Assembly: GCA_015233285.1 (NCBI GenBank)
Contig: JADFYA010000027.1
Coordinates: 1 to 16,728, forward strand
Direction of reading: 5' to 3'
Origin: Deltaproteobacteria bacterium
GTDB lineage: Bacteria > Desulfobacterota > JADFXK01
DNA length: 16,728 bases
Position numbers and translations under genes: made by a program. Position 1 is the stretch's first letter; every line of letters begins with the position of its first letter. This document shows positions 7,336 to 13,153 of this stretch, piece by piece. Below the pieces are notes generated by a model. The model searched no databases, had not been told where the DNA came from, and saw nothing but the letters and a program-made list of their open reading frames with translations.

Positions 7336-7687
7336 GTAGTTCTCCTTCCTTGACCGCATAATCAAGGCCATCAACTGTCGTCTCAAGCCATAATGCCGCA
7401 GTTTCCCGCAGAGTCTCCAGTTCGTCGTCTCCGATGTTTTCTCGTTCATTTTTGGCAAAGCCGTAAACAAAGATAGCTCGGTCACCGAACCGGTAGGCTA
7501 TAAGTGACCGATACCCTCTTGAACGGCCTTGCCCTTTCCGTGGAATCCGTTGCTTAATGATTCCGCCGCCTAAATTGGCATCCACTATCCCACGTTCAGC
7601 CCGTTCAATCGCTTCGTTTAAACTGTGGTCTTCGATATGCTCTTGCCGGGCATAGCGCACGAACCACTTTGTTTTGAAAATTCGCAC
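7298..7687 (-). CDS. higB: RelE/HigB-like toxin of a type II toxin-antitoxin system
   Basis: 129 residues with a GTG start at 7687 and an AAGGAGG ribosome binding site. It begins RIFKTKWFVRYARQ and contains SLNEAIERAERG, NLGGGIIKQRIPRKGQG, GYRSLIAYRFGDRAIFVYGF and AKNERENIGDDELETL. That pattern is typical of the RelE-like family with a following XRE antitoxin. Such toxins cleave mRNA at the ribosome; here activity is inferred from family only. The C-terminal 25 residues (VDGLDYAVKEGELHE and onward) extend past the usual domain and overlap the antitoxin start. A dedicated promoter lies just upstream. Confidence 0.87.
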   Translation of the reverse strand: MRIFKTKWFVRYARQEHIEDHSLNEAIERAERGIVDANLGGGIIKQRIPRKGQGRSRGYRSLIAYRFGDRAIFVYGFAKNERENIGDDELETLRETAALWLETTVDGLDYAVKEGELHETNYDEEKQRT

Positions 7688-7703
7688 GCAGCCTCCTTCT
7701 ATA

Positions 7704-7738
7704 CTATGAATTATAGCACCATGAATTAGAGATTACAA
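7704..7738 (-). promoter_or_regulatory. Promoter and probable operator of the toxin-antitoxin operon
   Basis: On the minus strand, TTGTAA (7733-7738) and a perfect TATAAT (7710-7715) are separated by 17 bases. A near-palindrome CTATGAATTATAG (7704-7716) overlaps the -10 box, a likely site for autorepression by the XRE antitoxin. Confidence 0.65.
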
Positions 7739-7768
7739 CAAGAGTTTGGGGGTTCAGCAAAGAATAGA

Positions 7769-8833
7769 TTAAGCCGTCGCCTCTTCCAATTGATTCCGCC
7801 AGCCGTTGATCAGGTAGCCGGTTGGGTTCGCCACCATGTGAAGTTTTTGCAGTAGGGTCTTGATCACCGGCAAAATAAATGGAAGTTGGTCTTTCTTGCT
7901 CATGACCCACGTTCGGGCTTTGGCCGGTAGCTGAGACACCAGGACTTCTGCCTCTTCAGCCGCTTTATCCGCCGGGTCAGGTCCGAAGCAACTCGGCCAG
8001 GTCAAATTATGGGTGGTGGCGAACCTTGCCCGGTGATCAGGCCGCAATCCGGTTTGATAATCCTTGGTGATCGTTTCAGCACAATGTTTACAGCACGCCA
8101 TTAAGTTTCCGACGTCGGCCAGGTCCAGCTTGCGGCTGGTGTCGATCTTCACCGGGTGCAGTTCGGTGGCTTCCTGGGAACAAGCAAGGCATCGGTGGCC
8201 GGACCAGGCTTTGACGTCTTCAAATGTTTTTAGAGAAAGGTTTAAAGAGACAGACGACGGGACCTGTGACGTGGGTGCTGGCTTCGGTTCGGGCTGGATG
8301 TCTGTTTGTTTTTTTCTTATAAGGACGTTTTCTTTTATGTAGGTCACTGGCGTACCTTGAACCGGCCTTTCGAGTTCGCTGGTGGACTTCAATGGTCTGC
8401 TGGTGACCTCTATTGACACGTCCCTGACTTCCGGCTGGGCCACCACAACAACCTCAACCGGGTGATCCGTGGGCCGGGGCTGGGCCGTTGTGGCCTTCAA
8501 AGTGGGCGATTGCCTTGCTACGACTGGTTTTTCAGGTCTACAAGGCTTGTTTTGGGCTTCCATGACCGGGTGGTATTCAAGGCTGCGCGCAAAGCCACGT
8601 TTTTTGATTATGATCAACCCGGCGTTCAGTAGTTCCCGGATAGCTCTTTTTGCCTGGCTAAGGCTTAGGCCGCACCATTTGGCTATCTTAGATTGACGCG
8701 GCCAACAGAATCCTTTTTCGTGGCTTCGGAATCTAATCATGGATAAGACAACTCGACCGGGTAAAGACAACTCGGTCATGGCCATTACACTGTAAAAATT
8801 GGTGTCGATTGCGGATGATATTTGAATTTGCAT
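7769..8833 (-). CDS. Replication-type HTH protein with degenerate HNH-like zinc module
   Basis: 354 residues, ATG at 8833 with GGAGG eight bases upstream. Residues about 20-85 form a winged-helix of the HTH_36 / phage O type: SHEKGFCWPRQSKIAKWCGL, SLSQAKRAIRELLNAGLI, IIKKRG. A long polar linker follows (about 95-205, rich in P, E, T). Then comes a treble-clef-like zinc motif: HRCLACSQEA, LHPVKI, GNLMACCKHCAE. This copies the HNH pattern but lacks the usual histidine pair, so nuclease activity is doubtful. The helical C-terminus (AKTRTWV-like to NGWRNQLEE) resembles the end of DnaD/O-like proteins. A replication initiator or helicase-loading protein is likely. A candidate antisense RNA gene lies in its leader. 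Confidence 0.7.
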   Translation of the reverse strand: MQIQISSAIDTNFYSVMAMTELSLPGRVVLSMIRFRSHEKGFCWPRQSKIAKWCGLSLSQAKRAIRELLNAGLIIIKKRGFARSLEYHPVMEAQNKPCRPEKPVVARQSPTLKATTAQPRPTDHPVEVVVVAQPEVRDVSIEVTSRPLKSTSELERPVQGTPVTYIKENVLIRKKQTDIQPEPKPAPTSQVPSSVSLNLSLKTFEDVKAWSGHRCLACSQEATELHPVKIDTSRKLDLADVGNLMACCKHCAETITKDYQTGLRPDHRARFATTHNLTWPSCFGPDPADKAAEEAEVLVSQLPAKARTWVMSKKDQLPFILPVIKTLLQKLHMVANPTGYLINGWRNQLEEATA

Positions 8834-8910
8834 GATTAGGGCCTCCGGGAATCATTAGACCCTGGAAGCAATCGGCGAGATTTTTTGGCTGGTAGAAACA
8901 CACTTGATTA

Positions 8911-8939
8911 TTGACATGGATTGGGTGCTGTCATATAAT
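8911..8939 (+). promoter_or_regulatory. Consensus sigma70 promoter, plus strand
   Basis: TTGACA (8911-8916) and TATAAT (8934-8939) are exact consensus hexamers with an ideal 17-base spacer. It points away from the 354-residue HTH gene, and no plus-strand protein gene follows. The obvious product is a short RNA. Confidence 0.8.
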
Positions 8940-8945
8940 CAGGTT

Positions 8946-9025
8946 TGTGGGTAGTGCGTTTCTGGCCATCTGATCCAACCGACTTTCTCAGGGTGCGGGT
9001 TGCTTCGATGGCCTTAAACGTTTTT
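8946..9025 (+). ncRNA. Candidate small structured RNA, antisense to rep-type leader
   Basis: Transcription from the consensus promoter should start near 8946. The product can fold into a long hairpin: GGCCATC (8964-8970) pairs with GATGGCC (9007-9013), and inside it CAACC (8976-8980) pairs with GGTTG (8998-9002), leaving a 17-base loop. A TTAAACGTTTTT stretch follows the stem and could act as a weak terminator. The RNA would be complementary to the minus-strand leader of the gene starting at 8833. That is the layout of copy-number control RNAs in several plasmid groups. The 3' end is a guess, and a DNA-level structure cannot be excluded. Confidence 0.5.
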
Positions 9026-9031
9026 AGGCGC

Positions 9032-9295
9032 TCAAGGCTCTTGAGTTAACATACAGTCAGGGACTAATGGGTGAGATTTATTATCGTTCTTGGGAAGCAT
9101 CTTCTCGTTACGCATTGTTTCAAACTTCGCCAGGGTCTCACTGGGGATTTGTCTTTTCCTCAACTCACGCTTTGCCTTAGGGGATAGCGTTAAGATCTCG
9201 CCGTCAACCTCAATCCCGCCGAAATATCCGGCAGCATCCAGTAGAAGCAAAGCCTCCGGGGATAATCCTTTCGCCTTTGTCTTTTTGATTTTCAT
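9032..9295 (-). CDS. Small basic hypothetical protein
   Basis: 87 residues, ATG at 9295 with GAGGAAG upstream. The N-terminus is Lys-rich (MKIKKTKAKG), followed by LSPEALLLLDAAGYFGG, IEVDGEILTLSPKAKRELRKR and a polar tail. No family is recognised. An ATGEI-like strand followed by a basic helix could bind nucleic acid. It lies upstream of the 354-residue HTH gene on the same strand, 198 bases away, and its transcript would continue into the leader opposed by the candidate antisense RNA. Confidence 0.6.
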   Translation of the reverse strand: MKIKKTKAKGLSPEALLLLDAAGYFGGIEVDGEILTLSPKAKRELRKRQIPSETLAKFETMRNEKMLPKNDNKSHPLVPDCMLTQEP

Positions 9296-9370
9296 AATAT
9301 GCGGCTTCCTCTATGGGTTAAACTCCCGCCACAATACCTTCCAAATCGAAAAACCTCAAGCACAGGGCTT

Positions 9371-9403
9371 AAAAAAAGCCCCGCCAGATTGAACCAGCAG
9401 GGC
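9371..9403 (-). terminator. Rho-independent terminator after the ORF6C-like gene
   Basis: On the minus strand a 10 bp GC-rich stem (9394-9403 with 9378-9387, some G-U pairs) with a 6-base loop is followed by seven T (9377-9371). It lies about 10 bases past the stop codon at 9415. Confidence 0.8.
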
Positions 9404-9414
9404 CTTCGTGGTCA

Positions 9415-9963
9415 TCAGTGTTGGGTCTGTGCTGCCTCGTCCTTCATCATTTGCCGGGCCTGCTCCGTCCGCGATAACGGCTCGGGCTGATCCGGTCTGA
9501 CACCCGTTGTCGCCTGTTTGATCTTGTCAAGGGTGCGGCCGAATAGCCCACTACAGAATTGACCCATCTCCGCAATCATCTGGAAATGGCTAATCGTCAA
9601 CTCCCTCGGGTGATTGGTTACCAGCCGGGTTGCCTCCGAAAGAACATTACCAATCGTATCTGAATCAACGTCATGCGATTGATAAAATGGCGTTTCAATC
9701 CTGAAATTGGGCGATACTGGGACGTCGTGGATGAATAAGCAGAGCTTGTTGAACTGCTCCGCAGGGACCATTTCATAAGTCCGCACCTTAAACTCCTGGT
9801 TGATCCTTCCAGTTAAGTGGGCGAACCCTCGTTTGATCGCCAAGGCGGTAGTCGCCGTGGCATAGACCTTTCGCGTGATCATACTCTTGATGATCTCTTG
9901 TTGGCCCGCAGCCAATCCAGTTCCGATGATCCCAAACTGCCTCTTTTTGTTTCTTCTGCTCAT
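9415..9963 (-). CDS. Phage-regulator-like protein, weak ORF6C / P22AR C-terminal similarity
   Basis: 182 residues, ATG at 9963 with GGAGGG nine bases upstream. The middle (KRGFAHLTGRINQEF then KVRTYEMVPAEQFNKLCLFI) follows the pattern of the C-terminal ORF6C or P22AR_C modules of phage antirepressor-like proteins, in which a helical 'hxhlhxxlkxxFxVxxYxdIPxxqfxxAlxxI' segment is conserved. The usual N-terminal KilA-N, BRO or ORF6N part is missing. The remaining sequence is helical with a polar C-terminus. It ends at a strong terminator. A regulatory or DNA-binding role is suggested by similarity alone. Confidence 0.6.
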   Translation of the reverse strand: MSRRNKKRQFGIIGTGLAAGQQEIIKSMITRKVYATATTALAIKRGFAHLTGRINQEFKVRTYEMVPAEQFNKLCLFIHDVPVSPNFRIETPFYQSHDVDSDTIGNVLSEATRLVTNHPRELTISHFQMIAEMGQFCSGLFGRTLDKIKQATTGVRPDQPEPLSRTEQARQMMKDEAAQTQH

Positions 9964-10034
9964 CTTTTCTTCCCTCCAAAAACAGTACCGGCGAGTTCAA
10001 AGAGCGTTGCTAAAGGCCGTCAAACTAACAGCCC

Positions 10035-10056
10035 GCTTAGGCATCGCTACCTAAGC
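10035..10056. promoter_or_regulatory. Perfect 7 bp inverted repeat overlapping a stop codon
   Basis: GCTTAGG (10035-10041) and CCTAAGC (10050-10056) with an 8-base loop. The stop codon of the 57-residue gene (10047-10049) lies in the loop. No T-tract follows on either strand, so it may be an operator for the gene starting at 9963 or an attenuating hairpin. Confidence 0.4.
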
Positions 10057-10220
10057 ACCCTCTCTAAAAACGCCGGTAAATTTTCTGGAATAAAAAATAG
10101 CCAATCTAACGGGTGGCAATCCGAGTTTGAATCTTCCTTCTTAGCGTCATCAGTTTTATCTGGGTCTGTCGAGGAAGTCAACTTTTTTCGGTGGTGATCA
10201 TGAATTTCGGGTGGGGCCAT
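10047..10220 (-). CDS. Small acidic/polar protein, 57 residues
   Basis: ATG at 10220 to TAG at 10047. The protein begins MAPPEIHDHHRKK, has an acidic polar stretch (TDPDKTDDAKKEDSNSD) and ends in a hydrophobic helical segment (PLDWLFFIPENLPAFLERVLR region). Composition is strongly protein-like and no other frame here is better. No good ribosome binding site is seen, but the start overlaps the end of the preceding short frame (stop at 10198-10200), so coupling is possible. Family not recognised. The amphipathic C-terminus could interact with a membrane or a partner. Confidence 0.6.
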   Translation of the reverse strand: MAPPEIHDHHRKKLTSSTDPDKTDDAKKEDSNSDCHPLDWLFFIPENLPAFLERVLR

Positions 10221-10422
10221 CCAGGGTCGTCACGGTGGGCGCCTCCAGGACGTTGCTCCCGGTGGGTTTGTCGCAGAGTTTCAAGATAATGGTTTATTTT
10301 CCTGGGGGCGCCGTGCGCCAGGCTTTGTCGATCACGCTGAGGAAATATGGGCCATGCTCGCCGGAAAGACTCAGCAGCAGGTCGCCGATGAAATCGGGTG
10401 GCCACGGGATGGGGTGGGTATT
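10198..10422 (-). other. Protein-like frame broken by one TAA: microproteins or decayed gene
   Basis: Directly after the stop of the 58-residue frame, the same reading frame continues with protein-like sequence (PPDFIGDLLLSLSG, then FLSVIDKAWRTAPPGK), meets TAA, and continues again (LKLCDKPTGSNVLEAP, TVTTLDGPTRNS) to TGA at 10198. Neither piece has a standard start with a ribosome binding site. Other frames here are Arg/Pro/His-rich and look like noise. A gene decayed by nonsense mutations is the simplest reading; very short overlapping genes are the alternative. Confidence 0.35.
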
Positions 10423-10599
10423 TTATACCGCACCCTGGCCCCGAAAATGGGGACGTCCACCGAATGGACATCCTCGGGCTGACATCGGTCCAATTCTGGA
10501 TAGGTCTATGACGTAGACGCCATCTACGCCATCTCTGGCCACTACAGATTCACATCCTCGGGCTGGTGTAATCTCGCGAAAATCGTTAAATATCAACAA
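10423..10599 (-). CDS. Small protein with two ARGC motifs, 58 residues
   Basis: The frame opens at TTG codons 10599 or 10596, overlapping the stop of the HTH/zinc protein, with GAGG a few bases upstream, so reinitiation is plausible. It reads IFNDFREITPARGCESVV, then DGVDGVYVIDLSRIG, then PMSARGCPFGG. The two ARGC motifs come from an exact 14 bp direct repeat (10468-10481 and 10552-10565) spaced 84 bp, which keeps frame. The central strand-like segment looks genuinely protein-coding. Family not recognised. The non-ATG start lowers confidence. Confidence 0.5.
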   Translation of the reverse strand: MLIFNDFREITPARGCESVVARDGVDGVYVIDLSRIGPMSARGCPFGGRPHFRGQGAV

Positions 10600-11057
10600 G
10601 ACCTCGGTGGCTTACCTGGCTGACCGGGCTTCCATGTCTCGCTGAAGGCCTTAAAATCTTCCACCTTGACCCACCATCCATCTTTCCGCTTTACCGCCGG
10701 TAAACTTCCAGACGCAATCAATTCCCGAACGCTGGTCGGGCTGAGACCCAACTTGAAAGCGACCTTAACCACGTTATAATATTGGTTTTTATCAAGCGGT
10801 TGTGATGGGCAGATCATCCGCTGAAGGAAATCTTGACGAACCCGGCCCCAATCTATTTTTTCATGGCCAGGCTTGAGCGTCTTCACGGCTGTCATCGGAT
10901 AGAATGTCTCACAGCCGGAAGCGACCGCGCTAACCTTCGGCCATCCGGTGGGCCGGACTTGCGGCATGGGCCGCTGGCAATGTCCAATGTCGTCGGTCTC
11001 ACCCTGGAAACCAAAGCATCTTGAGCAAGTCATCTGAGAGCTAACATTTTGTTGCAT
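10593..11057 (-). CDS. DNA-binding protein: N-terminal zinc knuckle plus AlpA-like HTH
   Basis: 154 residues, ATG at 11057 with AAGGGAAAG upstream. The N-terminus has CSRCFGF then GHCQRPM, a possible CxxC..HC zinc knuckle. The C-terminal 55 residues are a helix-turn-helix of the excisionase/HTH_17 kind: YYNVVKVAFKLGLSPTSVRE, LIASGSLPAVKRKDGWWV, KVEDFKAF. A basic, Pro-rich linker joins the two. A direct repeat AACGTTTT spaced exactly 20 bp lies 33-60 bp upstream of its start and may be its operator. It is probably a transcription regulator or an accessory recombination factor. Confidence 0.75.
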   Translation of the reverse strand: MQQNVSSQMTCSRCFGFQGETDDIGHCQRPMPQVRPTGWPKVSAVASGCETFYPMTAVKTLKPGHEKIDWGRVRQDFLQRMICPSQPLDKNQYYNVVKVAFKLGLSPTSVRELIASGSLPAVKRKDGWWVKVEDFKAFSETWKPGQPGKPPRSC

Positions 11058-11386
11058 CTTGCTTTCCCTTATTTAGATTGTAGTTACAGAACGTTTTATC
11101 TATGGTGTTAACGTTTTGTTATGAATCAGGTCGAAGGATTTGTGCTATCAATTCAGCCAGGTTGACGAATCCCGGCATCAGGCCAGGGTGCAGATGGAAT
11201 CAGCTTCGTGGGCGTCGTTTAGGTGGCTGGCTGTCCCGCCGACGGCCTCGTTTTGGTATCCGACCTCCAGGTCAATGGCGTCGGGAAAGACCACTTGAAG
11301 CGGCTATCATGGCGCCAGGAAGGTCATTTTGAGGATAGGTTCTACTCCTGGCCTCCGTGCGGATCTCCAGGTCGTCGGCGAAACCG
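11058..11386. other. Upstream region with direct repeats and no clear gene
   Basis: AACGTTTT occurs at 11090-11097 and 11110-11117, two helical turns apart, just ahead of the HTH/zinc gene. Further out, GA[TC]CTCCAGGTC occurs at 11362-11373 and 11262-11273, exactly 100 bp apart. Short protein-like minus-strand fragments in different frames surround these (for example AIDLEVGYQNEAVGG and MPGFVNLAELIAQIL). That suggests a degraded gene with an old duplication. No frame is long or well started. Confidence 0.35.
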
Positions 11387-11604
11387 CCGCAAAATTGCGC
11401 TCGTTAAACCAGCCCTCCGTAAAAGTGCGGGCGGGTCCAAAGTTCGAGCAGGGCATTAATGCGATTTCAAATCGCATTTAACCTGGCGGTCCAAATCTGG
11501 ACTCTGAAATCAGGCGGCGCAATTTTGCGCCGTCAAGCCACCCCATAATTGAGGTGGTCAGTTCCCGGCTTCCAAAGCTCAAACCTCACTGCTCAGATTT
11601 GAGC
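11387..11604. repeat. Cluster of palindromes
   Basis: Four structures lie close together. GCAAAATTGCGC (about 11390-11401) is matched in inverse by GCGCAATTTTGC (11518-11529). The second copy is itself a perfect 7 bp hairpin (11516-11522 with 11525-11531). A perfect 21 bp palindrome with a single central base spans 11458-11478. GTCCA/TGGAC lies near 11490-11503, and GCTCAAA/TTTGAGC (11577-11583 with 11598-11604) has a 14-base loop. No gene explains them. They could be a recombination, replication or transfer site, or operators. Confidence 0.5.
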
Positions 11605-11627
11605 CGTCAAATAGGGGTTCTAAGCCC

Positions 11628-11660
11628 AAATAAAGAAAGCGACCAGGCCATCCGGATCGC
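11628..11660 (-). terminator. Probable rho-independent terminator
   Basis: On the minus strand, GCGATCC pairs with GGTCGC (11660-11639, one bulged base), followed by the T-rich tail TTTCTTTATTT. It lies about 40 bases past the stop of the gene ending at 11702. Confidence 0.5.
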
Positions 11661-11701
11661 CAAGATGGTCATTGCCTGGGTTCGGTGATAGCCCGGAACT
11701 C

Positions 11702-11962
11702 TTATTCTGCCCGGTCCTGGGCCTTCTTTTCCGCCCTGGCCAACAAACCTTGAACGGTCGATGTTCCCCAAATATCCCGTCCTTGGATCGTATAAACGCC
11801 GGATTGATTCAACAGTTTGGCAATGATATTATACGATAGCCCTTCAGCCCGCCGGGCCTGCAACCAGGGCAATAAAAGGGCTTTGTTTGTCTTCCAAAAT
11901 TTGAAACCGTGGCCCATCTGGGCCTTGATCTCGGCCAGTTCCGAATAAACCCGGTCATCCAT
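11702..11962 (-). CDS. Small protein with recombinase-type HTH
   Basis: 86 residues from the ATG at 11962, which overlaps the preceding stop (ATGGATGA); ATGs at 11968 and 11983 are alternatives. Residues about 33-78 follow the pattern found at the C-terminal DNA-binding end of serine recombinases: LLLPWLQARRAEGLSYNIIA, KLLNQSGVYTIQGRDIWGTS, TVQGLLARAE. The catalytic domain is absent. The same LN..G..T..G..W..STV motif ends the RHH protein just upstream. The two genes are translationally coupled, so the pair probably act on one DNA region, perhaps the 17 bp array. Confidence 0.7.
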   Translation of the reverse strand: MDDRVYSELAEIKAQMGHGFKFWKTNKALLLPWLQARRAEGLSYNIIAKLLNQSGVYTIQGRDIWGTSTVQGLLARAEKKAQDRAE

Positions 11963-12806
11963 TGCCATCACCGCCAGGGCCATCGGGTTTTGCTGCCGCG
12001 GCCTTTTGCTTATCTTCAGTCAGCCGGTGGATAGTTGAAAAAAGCCATTTGCCACCTCGCCTGGTGACAATCCCGGCTGCGTTCACTGTGTTGGCCAGGA
12101 TAGAATGGGACCTCGTCCTTGGTGAATGATTAGCCTTAACCCAATTTCGTAGGGCTTTTTGTATCTCATCGAATTCAGCCCCGGCGTCTTGCATGGCCTT
12201 GATTTTGGCCAGGGCCGGGTCAATTTTGGTTCCGGCAACCGGTGGAGTTGACTCTTGGGCCTCGACTTGTTCACCCGTAGCACTACTGTACTGCTCAACT
12301 TGTTCTGCTTGAGGTGACGGCTGAACTTCGGTCAGGACTTCCGTAGCAGCTTCGTACTGCTTGTACGTGGCGATACATTGTTGTTCTGTAACAGCATTAC
12401 CGTCCTGATCGGTCGTAGCAGTTTCGTAGCAGAACAGGCTATCTTGTTTCATTCCCAGTAAGTTATCAACTCTTGGTTCTGTAGCAGTTTTGTACTGCTT
12501 ACCCGTAGCATTACTGTTCTGCTCTAAGATTATAACCCGTTCGAGTAGTTCCACCGTGCCATCTAATATCCGTTCAAGTAGCCCGGTGTTGTCATCTTTG
12601 GCCGGTGTCAGATTTCGGGCCTCACTACCCTTGGCGATATCCTTCAAGAGCCGGTTAAACAGTTCGTGAAGCGATTCCTTGGGCCGCTTCAGTGAATCCA
12701 CAATGGCCACGGACTCACCATCCAGAATGATAGTCACCCGTTTCCCTCCGTCACCCATCCGCTCTTGCGCCCAAGCCTTAACTCTTTCGGCCTCGGTTGT
12801 AGCCAT
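11955..12806 (-). CDS. Ribbon-helix-helix DNA-binding protein with internal 'QYxxAT' repeats
   Basis: 283 residues from the ATG at 12806 (AGGGG seven bases upstream). An upstream ATG at 12974 would translate the repeat array and is rejected. Residues 22-58 look like an RHH domain: KRVTIILDGESVAIVDSL, then RPKESLHELFNRLLKDIA. A coiled-coil-like piece follows (LLERILDGTVELLERV). Residues 95-177 are low-complexity and contain six related motifs (QNSNAT, QYKTAT, CYETAT, QDGNAVT, QYEAAT, QYSSAT). Each is encoded by a copy of the 17 bp repeat found upstream of the gene. The C-terminus (about 205-262) is a recombinase-type HTH: ILANTVNAAGIVTRRGGKW then STIHRL. RHH proteins such as CopG, ParG and omega bind repeated operators next to their genes, so autoregulation, partition or origin binding is likely. 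No ParA partner is present. Confidence 0.75.
   Translation of the reverse strand: MATTEAERVKAWAQERMGDGGKRVTIILDGESVAIVDSLKRPKESLHELFNRLLKDIAKGSEARNLTPAKDDNTGLLERILDGTVELLERVIILEQNSNATGKQYKTATEPRVDNLLGMKQDSLFCYETATTDQDGNAVTEQQCIATYKQYEAATEVLTEVQPSPQAEQVEQYSSATGEQVEAQESTPPVAGTKIDPALAKIKAMQDAGAEFDEIQKALRNWVKANHSPRTRSHSILANTVNAAGIVTRRGGKWLFSTIHRLTEDKQKAAAAKPDGPGGDGNG
12277..12521. repeat. Dispersed 17 bp repeat copies inside the RHH coding sequence
   Basis: Copies of GTAGCAnnannGTACTG occur at 12277-12293 (identical to the last upstream unit), 12343-12359, 12388-12407 (3-base insertion), 12415-12431, 12481-12497 and 12505-12521. All are read in the same frame on the minus strand, giving Q-Y/N/D-x-x-A-T. 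Spacings of the main copies (66, 72, 66, 24) are multiples of three. Confidence 0.8.
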
Positions 12807-12818
12807 AGTTGACCCCTT

Positions 12819-12954
12819 GTAGCAGTACGTTACTGGTAGCTTTACTGTGCTGGTAGCATAATGGTACTGGTAGCAGCACGTAACTGGTAGCAGTACAAAG
12901 ATGTTACCATTACTGTACTGGTAATGGTTCTGTACTGGTAGCACTACTGTACTG
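12819..12954. repeat. Array of eight 17 bp tandem repeats (iteron-like)
   Basis: Eight contiguous units of exactly 17 bases: 12819-12835, 12836-12852, 12853-12869, 12870-12886, 12887-12903, 12904-12920, 12921-12937 and 12938-12954. Consensus on the plus strand is GTAGCAnTACtGTACTG. Units differ mainly at positions 6-12. The first unit contains a perfect CAGTA/TACTG palindrome. The array begins 12 bases upstream of the RHH gene start and lies in its promoter region. It is an iteron, centromere or multi-site operator. Confidence 0.9.
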
Positions 12955-12974
12955 CTATTGCAGGAAAGAATCAA
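12946..12974 (-). promoter_or_regulatory. Possible promoter of the RHH operon, overlapping the array
   Basis: On the minus strand TTGATT (12969-12974) and TACAGT (12946-12951) are 17 bases apart. The -10-like element lies inside the last 17 bp unit, so binding to the array would block it. Confidence 0.4.
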
Positions 12975-13048
12975 GACAATTCAGCCGCCCCGCCAAAGAG
13001 GCATCATCGGCTTAGGTCGCCACAGCCAGGGAAGCGGGCATCCGCATC

Positions 13049-13119
13049 ATCCTGTCTTGCTTCTTCCTCAAAATTTAAGCATACAGGATCTTGCTTCAAC
13101 CATGAAATCAGATTATAAT
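13049..13119 (+). promoter_or_regulatory. Promoter for the peptide cassette, with flanking inverted repeat
   Basis: TTGCTT (13091-13096) and TATAAT (13114-13119) are separated by 17 bases on the plus strand. ATCCTGT (13049-13055) and ACAGGAT (13083-13089) form an inverted repeat just upstream of the -35 box, a possible regulator site. Confidence 0.65.
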
Positions 13120-13153
13120 ATTATCAGGTTGACTCAAAAACAAGGAGGTTGCC

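Noticed and set aside
8834..9031. Protein gene on the plus strand behind the consensus promoter
   Set aside because: No frame of useful length with a start and ribosome binding site follows the promoter, so an RNA product is preferred.
10178..10471. 97-codon minus-strand frame beginning MSIRWTSPF
   Set aside because: It is rich in Arg, Pro and His in the way of out-of-frame reads, has its GAGG immediately against the ATG, and conflicts with the more protein-like frames listed.
10211..10516. 101-codon plus-strand frame
   Set aside because: GTG start without a convincing ribosome binding site, Arg/Gly/Pro-rich composition, and antisense to better minus-strand frames.
12819..12954. CRISPR array
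   Set aside because: Units are directly contiguous with no unique spacers and no cas genes are present.
12807..12974. N-terminal extension of the RHH protein through the 17 bp repeats
   Set aside because: The frame happens to be open, but 17 is not a multiple of three, so the repeats fall in three frames and give an irregular peptide. The ATG at 12806 has a good ribosome binding site and starts at the RHH domain.
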